A stretch of 64,000 nt of DNA, taken from the IMG/VR virus record IMGVR_UViG_3300022602_000083, positions 1-64,000 of that record, one strand, 5' to 3'. This document shows, piece after piece, positions 14,590 through 22,817 of this stretch. Within the stretch, counting starts at the first letter, position 1; the number at the start of each line of letters is the position of its first letter. The notes beneath the pieces were generated by a model. That model searched no databases, was not told the DNA's origin, and worked only from the letters and a program-made list of their open reading frames with translations. This stretch comes from a virus. Made by a program: the position numbers and the translations under genes.

Positions 14590-16626
14590 ATGTTTTCGTT
14601 TAAACTCGCAGACGAGTTTGTAGCATCATACCGATCCAAGAAGGTTCCGTGGGGATACCAGGATGCTGCCGGCAACTCCTTAGGAGAGATTACCTTTCTA
14701 AGAACTTACTCTCGTCTTAAAGAGGATGGGACCAAAGAGACTTGGGTGGATGTGTGCGAACGTGTAGTCAACGGCATGTACTCACTCCAAAAGGATCACG
14801 CCAAGCATAACCGACTACCTTGGTCTGACATGAAGGCTGCTACTTCAGCCAAAGAGGCGTTCGATCGCCTATTCAATCTTAAGTGGACTCCTCCTGGCCG
14901 TGGCCTATGGATGATGGGAACTCCACTAGTCAATGTACAGAAGAACTCTGCAGCGTTGCAGAACTGCTCCTTTGTATCTACAGAGTCTATGACCAAGAAC
15001 AATCCGGCTAAGCCATTTGCCTTCCTCATGGAAGCATCCATGCTTGGCGTTGGCGTGGGCTTTGATGATAAGGGCGCAGATAAAGACTTTACTATCTATG
15101 ATCCACAGAAAGGCGAAGAATATGTCATCCCCGACACCCGAGAAGGCTGGGTTGAATCAACCACAGCTCTCATCAATGCTTACCTACGACCAGATTCAAA
15201 GGCTCCAACGTATAGTTACACAGAAATTCGAGCAGCAGGCGAACCAATCAAAACTTTCGGAGGAAAAGCTTCCGGACCAGAGCCTCTAATCAAGCTTCAC
15301 AACCACATCATCAACCTATTTAAGAACAGAGCTGGCGATAAGCTGACTCGCCGTGATATCGCAGATATCGGAAACATGATGGGCGTATGTGTGGTTGCAG
15401 GTAACGTTCGACGTTCAGCTGAACTTCTAATCGGCCGTATTGATGACGAAGACTTCCTAAATCTTAAGAACCATGAAGTATTCCCTGAGCGTAATGCCTA
15501 CGACCCAACAGGGGAGAACTCTGGATGGGGCTGGATGTCTAACAACTCAGTAGAAGCGTCAGTAGGTCAAGACCTATCTCCAATCATTGACGGTATCGCC
15601 CGCAACGGTGAGCCGGGAGTAATCTGGATGGACGTCACTCGTAAGTACGGCCGTCTAGCAGATCCTGAGAACAACAAGGACTGGCGTGCCGCTGGCTACA
15701 ACCCATGTGCTGAACAATCATTGGAATCCTTTGAGTGCTGCACATTGGTAGAAACCTACATCAACCGCCATGACAGCCTAGAAGATTTCAAGCGCACCCT
15801 CAAGTTCGCCTATCTCTATGCCAAGACTGTAACTCTCATCCCTACCCACTGGGAAGAAACCAACGCCATCATGCAGCGTAACCGTCGTATCGGAACCTCA
15901 ATCTCCGGTATCGCTAACTTTGCTGACAGCAAGGGCTTGCCTCTACTCCGTACTTGGATGGACGAGGGATACAAGATCGTACAGTCCTATGATAAGAGCT
16001 ATTCAGAATGGTTGGGTATTCGTGAGTCTATCAAGACGACCACAGTGAAGCCTTCCGGCACAGTCTCTATCCTCGCAGGTGAGTCTCCAGGAGTTCACTG
16101 GACACCAGGAGGCAAGTACTTCCTACGCACAATGCGCTTTAGTAAGGCTGACCCAATGGTTGCCCTATTTAAGATGGCTAACTATCGTGTCGAAGACGCT
16201 GAGAGTGATCCTACAAATACTGCAGTTGTCTACTTCCCTATTAAGAGTAACTCCGAACGCTCAGAGCACGATGTATCTATCTATGAGAAGATGGCTTTGG
16301 CTGCCACAGCTCAGCGTTATTGGTCAGATAACTCGGTGTCAGTAACTATCTCATTTAACCCTGAGACAGAGGCTAAGGCAATCGGTACAGCTCTGCATAT
16401 GTATGACGGTCAGCTAAAGACCGTGTCATTCCTACCAATGGACAATGGCTCATACGCTCAGATGCCGTATACAAATAGTACCTCTGAAGAATACGAAGAA
16501 GGTACAATGACTTTGTTCCCAATTGATTTCTCGGGAATCTATGAAGGCATGGGTCTGGACGCAATTGGCGAAAGCTACTGCACCACAGATGCATGTGAAG
16601 TTAAGCTAATCAAAGACAACGCCTAA
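14590..16626 (+). CDS. nrdJ: Adenosylcobalamin-dependent ribonucleotide reductase, class II
   Basis: A 678-aa monomeric reductase converting ribonucleotides to deoxyribonucleotides with a B12 radical. All key cysteines of the Lactobacillus leichmannii-type enzyme can be placed: C126 (QNCSF), radical C373 with E375 in NPCAEQS, partner C384, and the C-terminal redox pair C664/C669 (CTTDAC). The length is slightly below the about 740 of the model enzyme. It would supply dNTPs for phage replication and needs host cobalamin. AAGGG precedes the ATG. It is near the end of the rightward operon. Confidence 0.92.
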   Translation: MFSFKLADEFVASYRSKKVPWGYQDAAGNSLGEITFLRTYSRLKEDGTKETWVDVCERVVNGMYSLQKDHAKHNRLPWSDMKAATSAKEAFDRLFNLKWTPPGRGLWMMGTPLVNVQKNSAALQNCSFVSTESMTKNNPAKPFAFLMEASMLGVGVGFDDKGADKDFTIYDPQKGEEYVIPDTREGWVESTTALINAYLRPDSKAPTYSYTEIRAAGEPIKTFGGKASGPEPLIKLHNHIINLFKNRAGDKLTRRDIADIGNMMGVCVVAGNVRRSAELLIGRIDDEDFLNLKNHEVFPERNAYDPTGENSGWGWMSNNSVEASVGQDLSPIIDGIARNGEPGVIWMDVTRKYGRLADPENNKDWRAAGYNPCAEQSLESFECCTLVETYINRHDSLEDFKRTLKFAYLYAKTVTLIPTHWEETNAIMQRNRRIGTSISGIANFADSKGLPLLRTWMDEGYKIVQSYDKSYSEWLGIRESIKTTTVKPSGTVSILAGESPGVHWTPGGKYFLRTMRFSKADPMVALFKMANYRVEDAESDPTNTAVVYFPIKSNSERSEHDVSIYEKMALAATAQRYWSDNSVSVTISFNPETEAKAIGTALHMYDGQLKTVSFLPMDNGSYAQMPYTNSTSEEYEEGTMTLFPIDFSGIYEGMGLDAIGESYCTTDACEVKLIKDNA

Positions 16627-16634
16627 GGAGAAAC

Positions 16635-16766
16635 ATGCCAGAAGATATCAATCCAGACCTATTTGATGAAGACTTCGAAGATGACTTCGAAGATGGATTC
16701 GATGATTTCGACTTCGATGAGGATGATCTAGAAGAACTAGAGGATGGCCTCACGGACACCGAGTAA
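16635..16766 (+). CDS. Very acidic microprotein (43 aa)
   Basis: Starts 8 nt after the reductase stop with AAGGAG upstream. More than half of the residues are Asp or Glu, with Phe spaced between them (DEDFEDDFEDGFDDFDF). It resembles DNA-mimic or charge-shielding proteins but is too short for a firm call. It is the last gene before the convergent terminator. Confidence 0.55.
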   Translation: MPEDINPDLFDEDFEDDFEDGFDDFDFDEDDLEELEDGLTDTE

Positions 16767-16772
16767 AATGGC

Positions 16773-16783
16773 CGACACAAACA
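16773..16783 (+). promoter_or_regulatory. One-mismatch copy of the 11-bp repeat, in rightward orientation
   Basis: CGACACAAACA differs by one base from CAACACAAACA. It reads in the sense of the rightward transcript, just before its terminator, so its orientation relative to transcription agrees with the copies in the leftward operon. Confidence 0.35.
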
Positions 16784-16786
16784 TTA

Positions 16787-16814
16787 GCCCCCGACCAAAT
16801 GGCCGGGGGCTTTT
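16787..16814 (+). terminator. Terminator between convergent operons
   Basis: GCCCCCG (16787-16793) pairs with CGGGGGC (16804-16810), followed by TTTTGC. It lies between the end of the rightward nrdJ operon and the end of the leftward operon. Confidence 0.8.
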
Positions 16815-16824
16815 GCTTGCTTCC

Positions 16825-17034
16825 TTACTCTGCAATGAACTTACCTGAGTTATCGGTTAGCTCGTAGTATGTACTATCAGATACTTCTACATCCTCATAG
16901 GCTTCGAGTTCATCTGGATAGGTACTTCCGTTTATAAGGTTTTCATAGATCTCTTTAGCGTGTTCGGTATCCTCTGCTTCGAAGATTATCGTGCCGCTAC
17001 GTGTTGTATCGAATTGGGCTCTGAACTTAGGCAT
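16825..17034 (-). CDS. Hypothetical acidic protein
   Basis: A 69-aa protein and the last gene of the leftward operon. The ATG at 17034 is chosen because a perfect AGGAGG lies 6 nt upstream; an in-frame ATG further up would overlap the neighbour more. The pattern FRAQFDT..SGTIIFEAEDTEHAKEIYENL suggests a small alpha/beta fold with strand-helix alternation. The function is unknown. Confidence 0.65.
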   Translation of the reverse strand: MPKFRAQFDTTRSGTIIFEAEDTEHAKEIYENLINGSTYPDELEAYEDVEVSDSTYYELTDNSGKFIAE

Positions 17035-17161
17035 TTGTATCCTCCTTGTATTGGCATTCACAGTCTCTTACTTCATACGTATCGTCATCTATGAACCACA
17101 TAGTCTTTCCCGTACCATAACACATCTGACAGGTACGGGGGTATAACTTAATCATGTCCAC
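17027..17161 (-). CDS. Zinc-binding microprotein (44 aa)
   Basis: GTG start with AAGGAG seven bases upstream. Contains CQMCYGTGK, a DnaJ-like CxxCxGxG, followed by DCEC, together a likely zinc knuckle. It overlaps the start of the next gene by 8 nt. The role is unknown. Confidence 0.55.
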   Translation of the reverse strand: MDMIKLYPRTCQMCYGTGKTMWFIDDDTYEVRDCECQYKEDTNA

Positions 17162-17172
17162 AATGATTCTCC

Positions 17173-17253
17173 TTATCTAGCATCCCACCAAGCTCTTAGG
17201 AATAACCCAAGAACTGATCCGACTATTGCCCCTATAGTTGGTAATAGAATCAT
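17173..17253 (-). CDS. Tiny single-TM protein (26 aa)
   Basis: The ATG overlaps the previous stop (ATGA). The product is one hydrophobic helix with a short positively charged end (RAWWDAR). It ends at the ribosome-binding site of the next gene, so it may be a real membrane micropeptide or a coupling leader. Confidence 0.4.
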   Translation of the reverse strand: MILLPTIGAIVGSVLGLFLRAWWDAR

Positions 17254-17516
17254 GCATCCGCCTTCCAGGTTAGCTCACCTGATAGATGTGTTGGCTTGCC
17301 TAGATCGTTTGTAGCACCGATTACCATCTTGATTGACTTGCGTGGTGTGGTTGTTAGTACATAGGTCTTAAGATATCTCTTAGCTGCAGATGGGTTAGCC
17401 CATGCAGAGTGATTGACTCCGAGCACATCATCAATAGTCATGAGCCAAGCACCACCCTTCTCGACAGATGTATTCTTAGTTAGTGTTACCTTCAGTGTTT
17501 TTGTTACTTTAGCCAT
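17250..17516 (-). CDS. Hypothetical protein
   Basis: An 88-aa basic protein with AGGAG before the ATG. The N-terminus is a beta-rich lysine/threonine stretch and the C-terminus has KPTHLSGELTWKADA. No family is recognised. Confidence 0.6.
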   Translation of the reverse strand: MAKVTKTLKVTLTKNTSVEKGGAWLMTIDDVLGVNHSAWANPSAAKRYLKTYVLTTTPRKSIKMVIGATNDLGKPTHLSGELTWKADA

Positions 17517-17525
17517 TTTGCTCTC

Positions 17526-17759
17526 CTATAGTTTTATGTTTGTTTTGAAGCCAACATGCTTTAGATCACGCATGATGTTCTTGCCAGCTCTTGGATCACC
17601 TAGACTTTGGGCCCCAAAGAATACAGACTTACCTGTCTTAGGATTTACTACCTTGATGTGTTGATTAGCTGTAGTTCTGACTTTATAGCCAGCAGTTTCT
17701 AATGTGCCTATTAGCTTTCTTATCTCCTTATTTCGTATATTTAATTGTGCGAATTGCAT
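17526..17759 (-). CDS. HicA-like small RNA-binding-fold protein
   Basis: A 77-aa protein. RNKEIRKLIGTLETAGYKVR, then HIKVVNPKTGKSV, then a C-terminal helix (KNIMRDLKHVGF) follows the order of the HicA mRNA-interferase fold: helix, three strands with a central His, helix. HicA is usually paired with HicB, which is not seen nearby, so this is more likely a phage protein using the fold than a working toxin. The ATG at 17759 has AGGAG upstream. Confidence 0.5.
   Translation of the reverse strand: MQFAQLNIRNKEIRKLIGTLETAGYKVRTTANQHIKVVNPKTGKSVFFGAQSLGDPRAGKNIMRDLKHVGFKTNIKL
17537..17547 (-). repeat. 11-bp repeat, one-mismatch copy
   Basis: CAAAACAAACA on the minus strand, one base from CAACACAAACA. 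It lies near the C-terminal end of the HicA-like gene, in the common orientation. Confidence 0.4.
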
Positions 17760-17766
17760 TTCATCA

Positions 17767-17967
17767 TCACTCCTCAACCTCTCTTATAGACTCTATGCTT
17801 CCATACTCTCCAGGTCTAGTTAGGTCATTGATGTTGACCCACTGTTCCTTGTTCCTATCGAATACTTTAAGAGCCCACTCTCTATTGTTTAGATCTTGTT
17901 GGTCATCAATACGCCACCTCTTGAGCTTTACTCTGAAGGTTATACGTAAGTCATGTAGGTCATCCAT
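17767..17967 (-). CDS. Hypothetical protein
   Basis: A 66-aa charged protein (arginine-, tryptophan- and aspartate-rich) preceded by AGGAGG. One exact 11-bp repeat lies about 33 nt before its start, with a TTGACT and TAGACT pair 17 nt apart around it, so a promoter may sit here. The function is unknown. Confidence 0.6.
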   Translation of the reverse strand: MDDLHDLRITFRVKLKRWRIDDQQDLNNREWALKVFDRNKEQWVNINDLTRPGEYGSIESIREVEE

Positions 17968-17999
17968 ATGTTTTTCCTCCTACTTTTAGTCTAGCCGAT

Positions 18000-18010
18000 T
18001 GTTTGTGTTG
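18000..18010 (-). repeat. 11-bp repeat CAACACAAACA, copy 1
   Basis: Exact copy in the intergenic space 33 nt upstream of the gene starting at 17967. It lies between TTGACT and TAGACT on the minus strand, so it could overlap a promoter. Confidence 0.8.
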
Positions 18011-18017
18011 AGTCAAA

Positions 18018-18473
18018 CTACTCCTCATCATCACCAATCTGGATATCTTTCTGACATGCCTTAACCACCACTTGATCCAGCTCAGCTCGCATTAAGCTCA
18101 GTGCCTCAGCAGGGATCACGTCAAAGGCACGATCAAGCATCTGTGCCAATGAATAGTCTGAATTGATACTAAGTGCATACTCAATCATCTTGACTGCAGA
18201 GTCTAAGTTGCCACGCTCATACTCGAAGGCTGCATTGACTGTGATGAACGGCACACCGTCTTCCTTCGTAGTATTTACAGCCATGTAGCGTACGAACTCA
18301 ATAGACTCATCAAGACTGAACCTAGCAGGCATACCTAGGACCCAATCACGAACCTGTAGATCATTGTTAACGCCAAAGATAACCTTCTCAAGCCTCTCAT
18401 CTTCAAGAGGGATGATGTTATTGATGCTATCTTCGATTAGATTAACTACCTCTTTGCGTGTTGTAGTTATCAT
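18018..18473 (-). CDS. DUF4192-like protein
   Basis: A 151-aa protein. The C-terminal part matches the DUF4192 pattern of actinobacterial proteins: PFITVNAAFEYERGNLDSAV, then ALSINSDYSLAQMLDRAF. DUF4192 has no known biochemical role. The family is centred on Actinobacteria, supporting the host assignment. Its start codon abuts the stop of the preceding gene. Confidence 0.6.
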   Translation of the reverse strand: MITTTRKEVVNLIEDSINNIIPLEDERLEKVIFGVNNDLQVRDWVLGMPARFSLDESIEFVRYMAVNTTKEDGVPFITVNAAFEYERGNLDSAVKMIEYALSINSDYSLAQMLDRAFDVIPAEALSLMRAELDQVVVKACQKDIQIGDDEE

Positions 18474-18926
18474 TTACTTACCTTTCTTCTCGGTTGTACG
18501 GAATGTGCCTTCTGGTGTAGGCCATTGGTATGGTAGATCTTCAGCCACATCAAAAGCATAGTGCTCTGGGAGCTTACGCTTTAGATTGGACTGATGGCTT
18601 TCATGGAACTTCTCTGCACCTAACCACCAAGGCTTACTGACCGGACTAAGCTTGAACCGTTTGACTAAGTCCAGTACCTGTTCCTTGGTGTTGTCTTGAA
18701 AGCCACGCTTTACCCACTCATCGCACATGGCTACTGTGTAGGCTGCTAGCTTTCCCTCGTGTCCACGCCACATTACTGAGGCTGGGTGATTACGCCATCC
18801 CTGGGTGATACCTAGGTTTGCTCGTAGGATCTGAAATGCTTCTACACGCTGCTTACCAAGCCTCTGATTATCCAGAGACTTAGCAACCTGCTTGAAGTCT
18901 GCATAGGGTAGGAATGTGTTAACCAT
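18474..18926 (-). CDS. Pyrimidine dimer DNA glycosylase-like protein
   Basis: A 150-aa protein of the Pyr_excise family related to phage T4 DenV. The N-terminus has TFLPYADF and LDNQRLGKQRVEAFQILRA, then NHPASVMWRGHE, a hallmark block. T4 DenV removes UV-induced pyrimidine dimers; actinobacterial relatives are largely uncharacterised. In a phage of sunlit water such repair would be useful, which is inference. The start overlaps the preceding stop (TAATG). Confidence 0.75.
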   Translation of the reverse strand: MVNTFLPYADFKQVAKSLDNQRLGKQRVEAFQILRANLGITQGWRNHPASVMWRGHEGKLAAYTVAMCDEWVKRGFQDNTKEQVLDLVKRFKLSPVSKPWWLGAEKFHESHQSNLKRKLPEHYAFDVAEDLPYQWPTPEGTFRTTEKKGK

Positions 18927-19036
18927 TAGTCCTCCTCATCTCCAAAGTAACAGTCCCAGCAGGTAACTCTTTGACTGTGTACAACATAGGAGTCGTCTTG
19001 GCCTAACACATCTTCACATAGACTGCATGTAATCAT
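18926..19036 (-). CDS. Zinc-finger microprotein (36 aa)
   Basis: Begins in an ATGA overlap and ends in a TAATG overlap, both marks of a real gene. It has CSLC near the N-terminus and CWDC about 19 residues later, a four-Cys zinc site, with an acidic tail. The role is unknown. Confidence 0.6.
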   Translation of the reverse strand: MITCSLCEDVLGQDDSYVVHSQRVTCWDCYFGDEED

Positions 19037-19188
19037 TCGTCCTCCAATAGCATAGGGATTAGATCTTCAGCCCCATGTTTGATTAGTAGTTGGCGTACTG
19101 TTTCTTTGTTTGTGTTGAGCTGCTCAATCTCACGCTTTCTAAGCATCTCACTTAGCCAGCGTGCGGGGTCCTCTTGTCTCAGGCTCAT
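19033..19188 (-). CDS. Small helical protein (51 aa)
   Basis: Overlaps its neighbours by ATGA on both sides. It is charged, helical and leucine-rich. Part of it (LNTNK) is encoded by an exact 11-bp repeat, so this codon choice may be fixed by the DNA motif rather than the protein. No family is recognised. Confidence 0.6.
   Translation of the reverse strand: MSLRQEDPARWLSEMLRKREIEQLNTNKETVRQLLIKHGAEDLIPMLLEDE
19107..19117 (-). repeat. 11-bp repeat CAACACAAACA, copy 2
   Basis: Exact copy inside the 51-aa gene, read there as the codons for Asn-Thr-Asn-Lys. Confidence 0.8.
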
Positions 19189-19376
19189 GCTAATACCGTT
19201 AGCACTACACCGTTATCCTGTGCCCATTCAACTGGCTCAGAGATAGACTCGATTGTTAGGTTGGCTCCACCATCTACTAAGTCATCAGAGATATGTAGTA
19301 GAAACATTTGTGCTGCTTCATAGTCATTGAAAGGACCTATCAATGACTCAGTGATACTGTCGAATAGAACGTACAT
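19185..19376 (-). CDS. Hypothetical protein
   Basis: A 63-aa acidic alpha/beta protein. It starts in a TAATG overlap with the vWA gene and ends in an ATGA overlap, so it is co-translated with it. The N-terminal YVLFDSITESLIGPFNDYEAA resembles short phage proteins of unknown role. Confidence 0.6.
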   Translation of the reverse strand: MYVLFDSITESLIGPFNDYEAAQMFLLHISDDLVDGGANLTIESISEPVEWAQDNGVVLTVLA

Positions 19377-21181
19377 TATCTTCCTCTCTTTCTCATTGAA
19401 CCTACGACTACAGACCTAGCAAACGGCAGAAGATCACGGGCGCTAGCTACTCGACCATAGATCTCAACACCATGCTTGAACTTGTCATCGGTATACCCAT
19501 AACGCTCTTCGTACCATACACGCTCTCTATCCTCCATGATTAAGGTCATGGTGGTTAGTACTCCACGCTTACTGATACGTTCAATAACTTCATCATTCTT
19601 GTCGGCATCGAAGACACCGTCAGTAATAATGAATAGCATCTTATTCTTCTTACGTGAAGACATAAGAAGTTGCTCAGCTGCTAGCAATGATGAGTACGGA
19701 TTAGTACCACCATTACCATAGATGAACTTGTAGGTAGTTCTATCTGCAGACTCCTCACGACGATACGCTGTCTCAGCAGCATCATCGAAGGCATAGACTG
19801 TTACCAGACCGCCTACTTGTTCTAGAGCACGCTTGATAGTCCAGCATGCAATAGAGGCTTCACGATCGTTGCCACCGCCCATAGAACCTGAGCGATCAAC
19901 TAAGATCACAGCTTCGATATCAGCACCATCAGTACCCTCATCCCAACGATCGAAGGCTTCATCAATCTCACAGCCTCTGATTACACGTTGGACATTGAGC
20001 CTACCACTGGCTTCTTGCTTATGCCAAGCTGGTTCGCACTCATCACGCAAGCGTTCTAGCTCGTGTGCGAACTTACGATATACAGCCATAGCTTCAGCAG
20101 GGACGCTAGTCTTATCGAACCTACCATTCTTGATAGTATCGTTGTGCTTACCATCGCCTCCGACAATAACCTTTTGCTTTGTCTTGACGTCAGCTTGCAC
20201 ATCCTTACGTGCTAGTACATCCTCAACTACTTTATCGAGCATGTCGTGAACACTGTCTGGAATACCACCTAGACTTTCATGATGACCTTCTCCATCTAGC
20301 TTACCTCCTGGATTATCTGTATTGCGGTTGGCCATATCCAACGCATCCTGCTGTGTGGCAGGGGATTTGTTTGTGTTGGACGGCGTAGGTGACTCAGCTT
20401 TACCACTGTTCTTACCTTGGTTAGCGTCACGCTCCTGCGCCTTGCCAGGATCAGGACGACCCTTACTTACTGGGTCACGAGAGGTACAACCATTCATACC
20501 TTCTGGTGTCTTATCAGACCAGTTAGCAAGCACCTCATTCTTGAATCGTCTAATCAATTCAAGACCCTTGTCGTAGTCCTTAGGGAATGCTAATACACGA
20601 TACTGATCAACGATGTCAACGATTGCGGGGATTAGTGAAGGCTCTGCGAACATATCTCTGAACGCTTCACGTACCTCAATCGGTAGATACCTACGACCAC
20701 GCACCAGCATATAGTTACCCATAGCATCTTCAGGTGTGCGGCCTAGCCATCTAGCCACAGTTGCAGTGAGGAATGGTGCAATAGATGGATACCTAGATAC
20801 GAACAGCGTTTCGATACGCTGATCCTCTAGCATATTAGCTGCTTGCATCAAGTCTTCCTCAAGCACCTTCTTCATGAAGACTGTGCCTTTGCGTGGTGTA
20901 TACAAGTGATGGGCTAACTCGTGGAAGTTAAGACCATTTACCTGAGTCAACGCATCAAGATCAATGTCTTCTATCTGATTGGCATTGATAAAGATTGCTT
21001 GACCATCTGACCAAGCAGGTGCAGGACCATCAGGAACAACATTCACAATCACTGGGTCACCAGTGATTACTCTGTCTGCCTGTTCATACACACGGCATAA
21101 CGCATTAAGTCTCACAGCACGAAGCTGTGCTTCCTCTGTACGCTCTGCTATATACCTTTCATCTAAGTTGTCTTCGAACAT
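19376..21181 (-). CDS. vWA-domain protein with HExxH motif (CobT/metallopeptidase-like partner of the AAA+ ATPase)
   Basis: A 601-aa protein. Residues 1-180 contain HELAHH (87-92) and a downstream MLEDQRIE, the pattern of zinc metallopeptidase-like domains fused to vWA. A polar, disordered linker (about 220-320) precedes a C-terminal vWA domain with the MIDAS residues DRSGS and a later TDG. The layout matches MoxR/vWA and CobS/CobT pairs, in which the ATPase remodels a target held by the vWA partner. It lies 11 nt after the ATPase gene. The substrate is unknown. Confidence 0.75.
   Translation of the reverse strand: MFEDNLDERYIAERTEEAQLRAVRLNALCRVYEQADRVITGDPVIVNVVPDGPAPAWSDGQAIFINANQIEDIDLDALTQVNGLNFHELAHHLYTPRKGTVFMKKVLEEDLMQAANMLEDQRIETLFVSRYPSIAPFLTATVARWLGRTPEDAMGNYMLVRGRRYLPIEVREAFRDMFAEPSLIPAIVDIVDQYRVLAFPKDYDKGLELIRRFKNEVLANWSDKTPEGMNGCTSRDPVSKGRPDPGKAQERDANQGKNSGKAESPTPSNTNKSPATQQDALDMANRNTDNPGGKLDGEGHHESLGGIPDSVHDMLDKVVEDVLARKDVQADVKTKQKVIVGGDGKHNDTIKNGRFDKTSVPAEAMAVYRKFAHELERLRDECEPAWHKQEASGRLNVQRVIRGCEIDEAFDRWDEGTDGADIEAVILVDRSGSMGGGNDREASIACWTIKRALEQVGGLVTVYAFDDAAETAYRREESADRTTYKFIYGNGGTNPYSSLLAAEQLLMSSRKKNKMLFIITDGVFDADKNDEVIERISKRGVLTTMTLIMEDRERVWYEERYGYTDDKFKHGVEIYGRVASARDLLPFARSVVVGSMRKRGR
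20368..20378 (-). repeat. 11-bp repeat CAACACAAACA, copy 3
   Basis: Exact copy inside the vWA gene, encoding Asn-Thr-Asn-Lys in the disordered linker. Confidence 0.8.
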
Positions 21182-21192
21182 TTGTAGCCCCC

Positions 21193-22569
21193 TTATACGT
21201 TATATGCTGCTGCTACTACCCATTGTTGAAGTTCTTCATCAAGTGTTGGTGTCTTCTCAGCTTCTACTGCTTCTTCCTCAATTACTGGGGCAATACCGAA
21301 GTCTGATTGGATGTTGTACTGATGTGTCTGGAATACCAAACGAACTGATGCTTGCTCTTCAGCACCGAAGTGAGCGATGAAGTTTTCCACTGCGAACTCA
21401 TAGCCAAGCTTGCCTACGAAGTCACTGAACTCAATGAGCATGTTTGTGCTGATTGGGGTGTCGTACTGACCCTTGGCTGCTTCTGCACGAAGCTGCTTAA
21501 CTACTGTACGCAATGCCTTGCTTGCTACGAGCTTTTCCTCGACTGCATCATCGTAGTCCCACGCTAGCTGAATATCAAAGCGGTTACGCATTGCAAAGTT
21601 CAGCGGTGTTGTACCAATGTAATCTGGATTCATAGTAGCGAAGATGGTTAGATCTGGATGAGCCTCAATAGTTTCACCCATGTGATCTAGCAGTGTGATA
21701 GTACGACGACCATCAGTCAATGGATACAAGGTGGTATAGATCTTAGGACTAATGAAGTTCATCTCGTCTAGCAGCAACACGCCACCGTTACGAACCACAT
21801 CGGTTACTGGACCATCAATCCAACCATAACCACCATTACCATCAGGAATGAAGCCACCGAATAACTGGCGAGATTCCATAGATGCGTTACCAGATACTGT
21901 AGCCATACGCAGATCATTTTCAGCAGCCCATGCTTCTACAGCTGTTGTCTTACCTGGACCAGTTGGGCCATAGATAAGAACGTTAATGCCTTCGGCACGT
22001 GCGATATCAAAGGTCTTGAAGTCTTCGACTCCATACACCTTACGATGCACATAGCGTTCTGCCAGGTGCTTAGATGGAACTGTTGCTAACGACACGTTAA
22101 AAGCGGGGGTGCTGTCGTCTGTTTGTGTTGGCACAGGTACTACCAACGGACTTGTTGTTGCTCGGTTATCTATCACGTATTCCTCCAGGTTGTCGTCTCC
22201 TACCTCAACTTGAGAATAGAAGTCTTGGATTACATCTGCAATGGATGTCTTCATATCCACTGTAGATTTATTGTGTGCACTTACTGCTTTAGTAGTAAGG
22301 ACGGGAGAGTATCCCTTGGCATCAATAGCACGCAAGTCTGCTGCTGTCACATATACACCAACAGGCCTGTGAGTAACTACTTCGCCATCCTTAAAGGATG
22401 TATTTAGATTGGCAAGGGTGTCAGCCTCCCACTTATTGTGGGTACCCTTGGTTCCATCAGTAAGACGTGAATAGACATTGATAGCTCCCTTGTAAGGAAC
22501 TAGTAATATCTGACGTCTATGATTATTCATAGATGCTTCATATGACTCTGTGAACATTGCGATGTCCAT
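21193..22569 (-). CDS. MoxR/CobS-type AAA+ ATPase
   Basis: A 458-aa protein. Residues 1-185 are a variable N-terminal region. The AAA+ core has Walker A GPTGPGKTT (201-209), Walker B GVLLLDEMN (263-271), sensor-1 Asn in TMNP (N314) and an arginine-finger-like RNRFD. It resembles MoxR and CobS. CobS is the ATPase of aerobic cobalt insertion; phage genes called cobS may be either true chelatase subunits or general MoxR remodellers. It is followed directly by a vWA partner and overlaps the preceding gene by one base. Confidence 0.82.
   Translation of the reverse strand: MDIAMFTESYEASMNNHRRQILLVPYKGAINVYSRLTDGTKGTHNKWEADTLANLNTSFKDGEVVTHRPVGVYVTAADLRAIDAKGYSPVLTTKAVSAHNKSTVDMKTSIADVIQDFYSQVEVGDDNLEEYVIDNRATTSPLVVPVPTQTDDSTPAFNVSLATVPSKHLAERYVHRKVYGVEDFKTFDIARAEGINVLIYGPTGPGKTTAVEAWAAENDLRMATVSGNASMESRQLFGGFIPDGNGGYGWIDGPVTDVVRNGGVLLLDEMNFISPKIYTTLYPLTDGRRTITLLDHMGETIEAHPDLTIFATMNPDYIGTTPLNFAMRNRFDIQLAWDYDDAVEEKLVASKALRTVVKQLRAEAAKGQYDTPISTNMLIEFSDFVGKLGYEFAVENFIAHFGAEEQASVRLVFQTHQYNIQSDFGIAPVIEEEAVEAEKTPTLDEELQQWVVAAAYNV
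21441..21451 (-). repeat. 11-bp repeat, one-mismatch copy
   Basis: CAGCACAAACA in the ATPase gene, encoding part of Ser-Thr-Asn. It has the common orientation and fills the wide gap between copies 3 and 4. Confidence 0.5.
22120..22130 (-). repeat. 11-bp repeat CAACACAAACA, copy 4
   Basis: Exact copy inside the ATPase gene, read in another frame (Pro-Thr-Gln-Thr) than copies 2 and 3. Confidence 0.8.
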
Positions 22570-22817
22570 TAGTACTCTCCTTCTTCATCATTGAGGATAC
22601 CGTTCAGTCTACCCTCTAAGACTGTTGCAAGAGCAAACGCTGCTTGCTTCTCTCTAGTCCACTCAGTAATGAGTTCGTAGAGAAAACCTTTATCTTCTGC
22701 TTTATCAATGATCTTTGATACCTGCATGCAGGCGTAATCAATGAACTGTTCCATCTCTTCAGCTGGAATGCCGCTCATTTCTCCATCAAAGCCATCATAA
22801 TCACATTGGTGACACAT
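22569..22817 (-). CDS. Small acidic helical protein
   Basis: An 82-aa protein with an N-terminal CHQC pair and then acidic helices. It is directly upstream of the ATPase, overlapping by one base (TAATG), so it may be a partner or adaptor. No family is recognised. Confidence 0.6.
   Translation of the reverse strand: MCHQCDYDGFDGEMSGIPAEEMEQFIDYACMQVSKIIDKAEDKGFLYELITEWTREKQAAFALATVLEGRLNGILNDEEGEY

Noticed and set aside
17526-17759. HicA toxin of a toxin-antitoxin pair
   Set aside because: No HicB-like antitoxin is next to it, so only the fold resemblance is reported.
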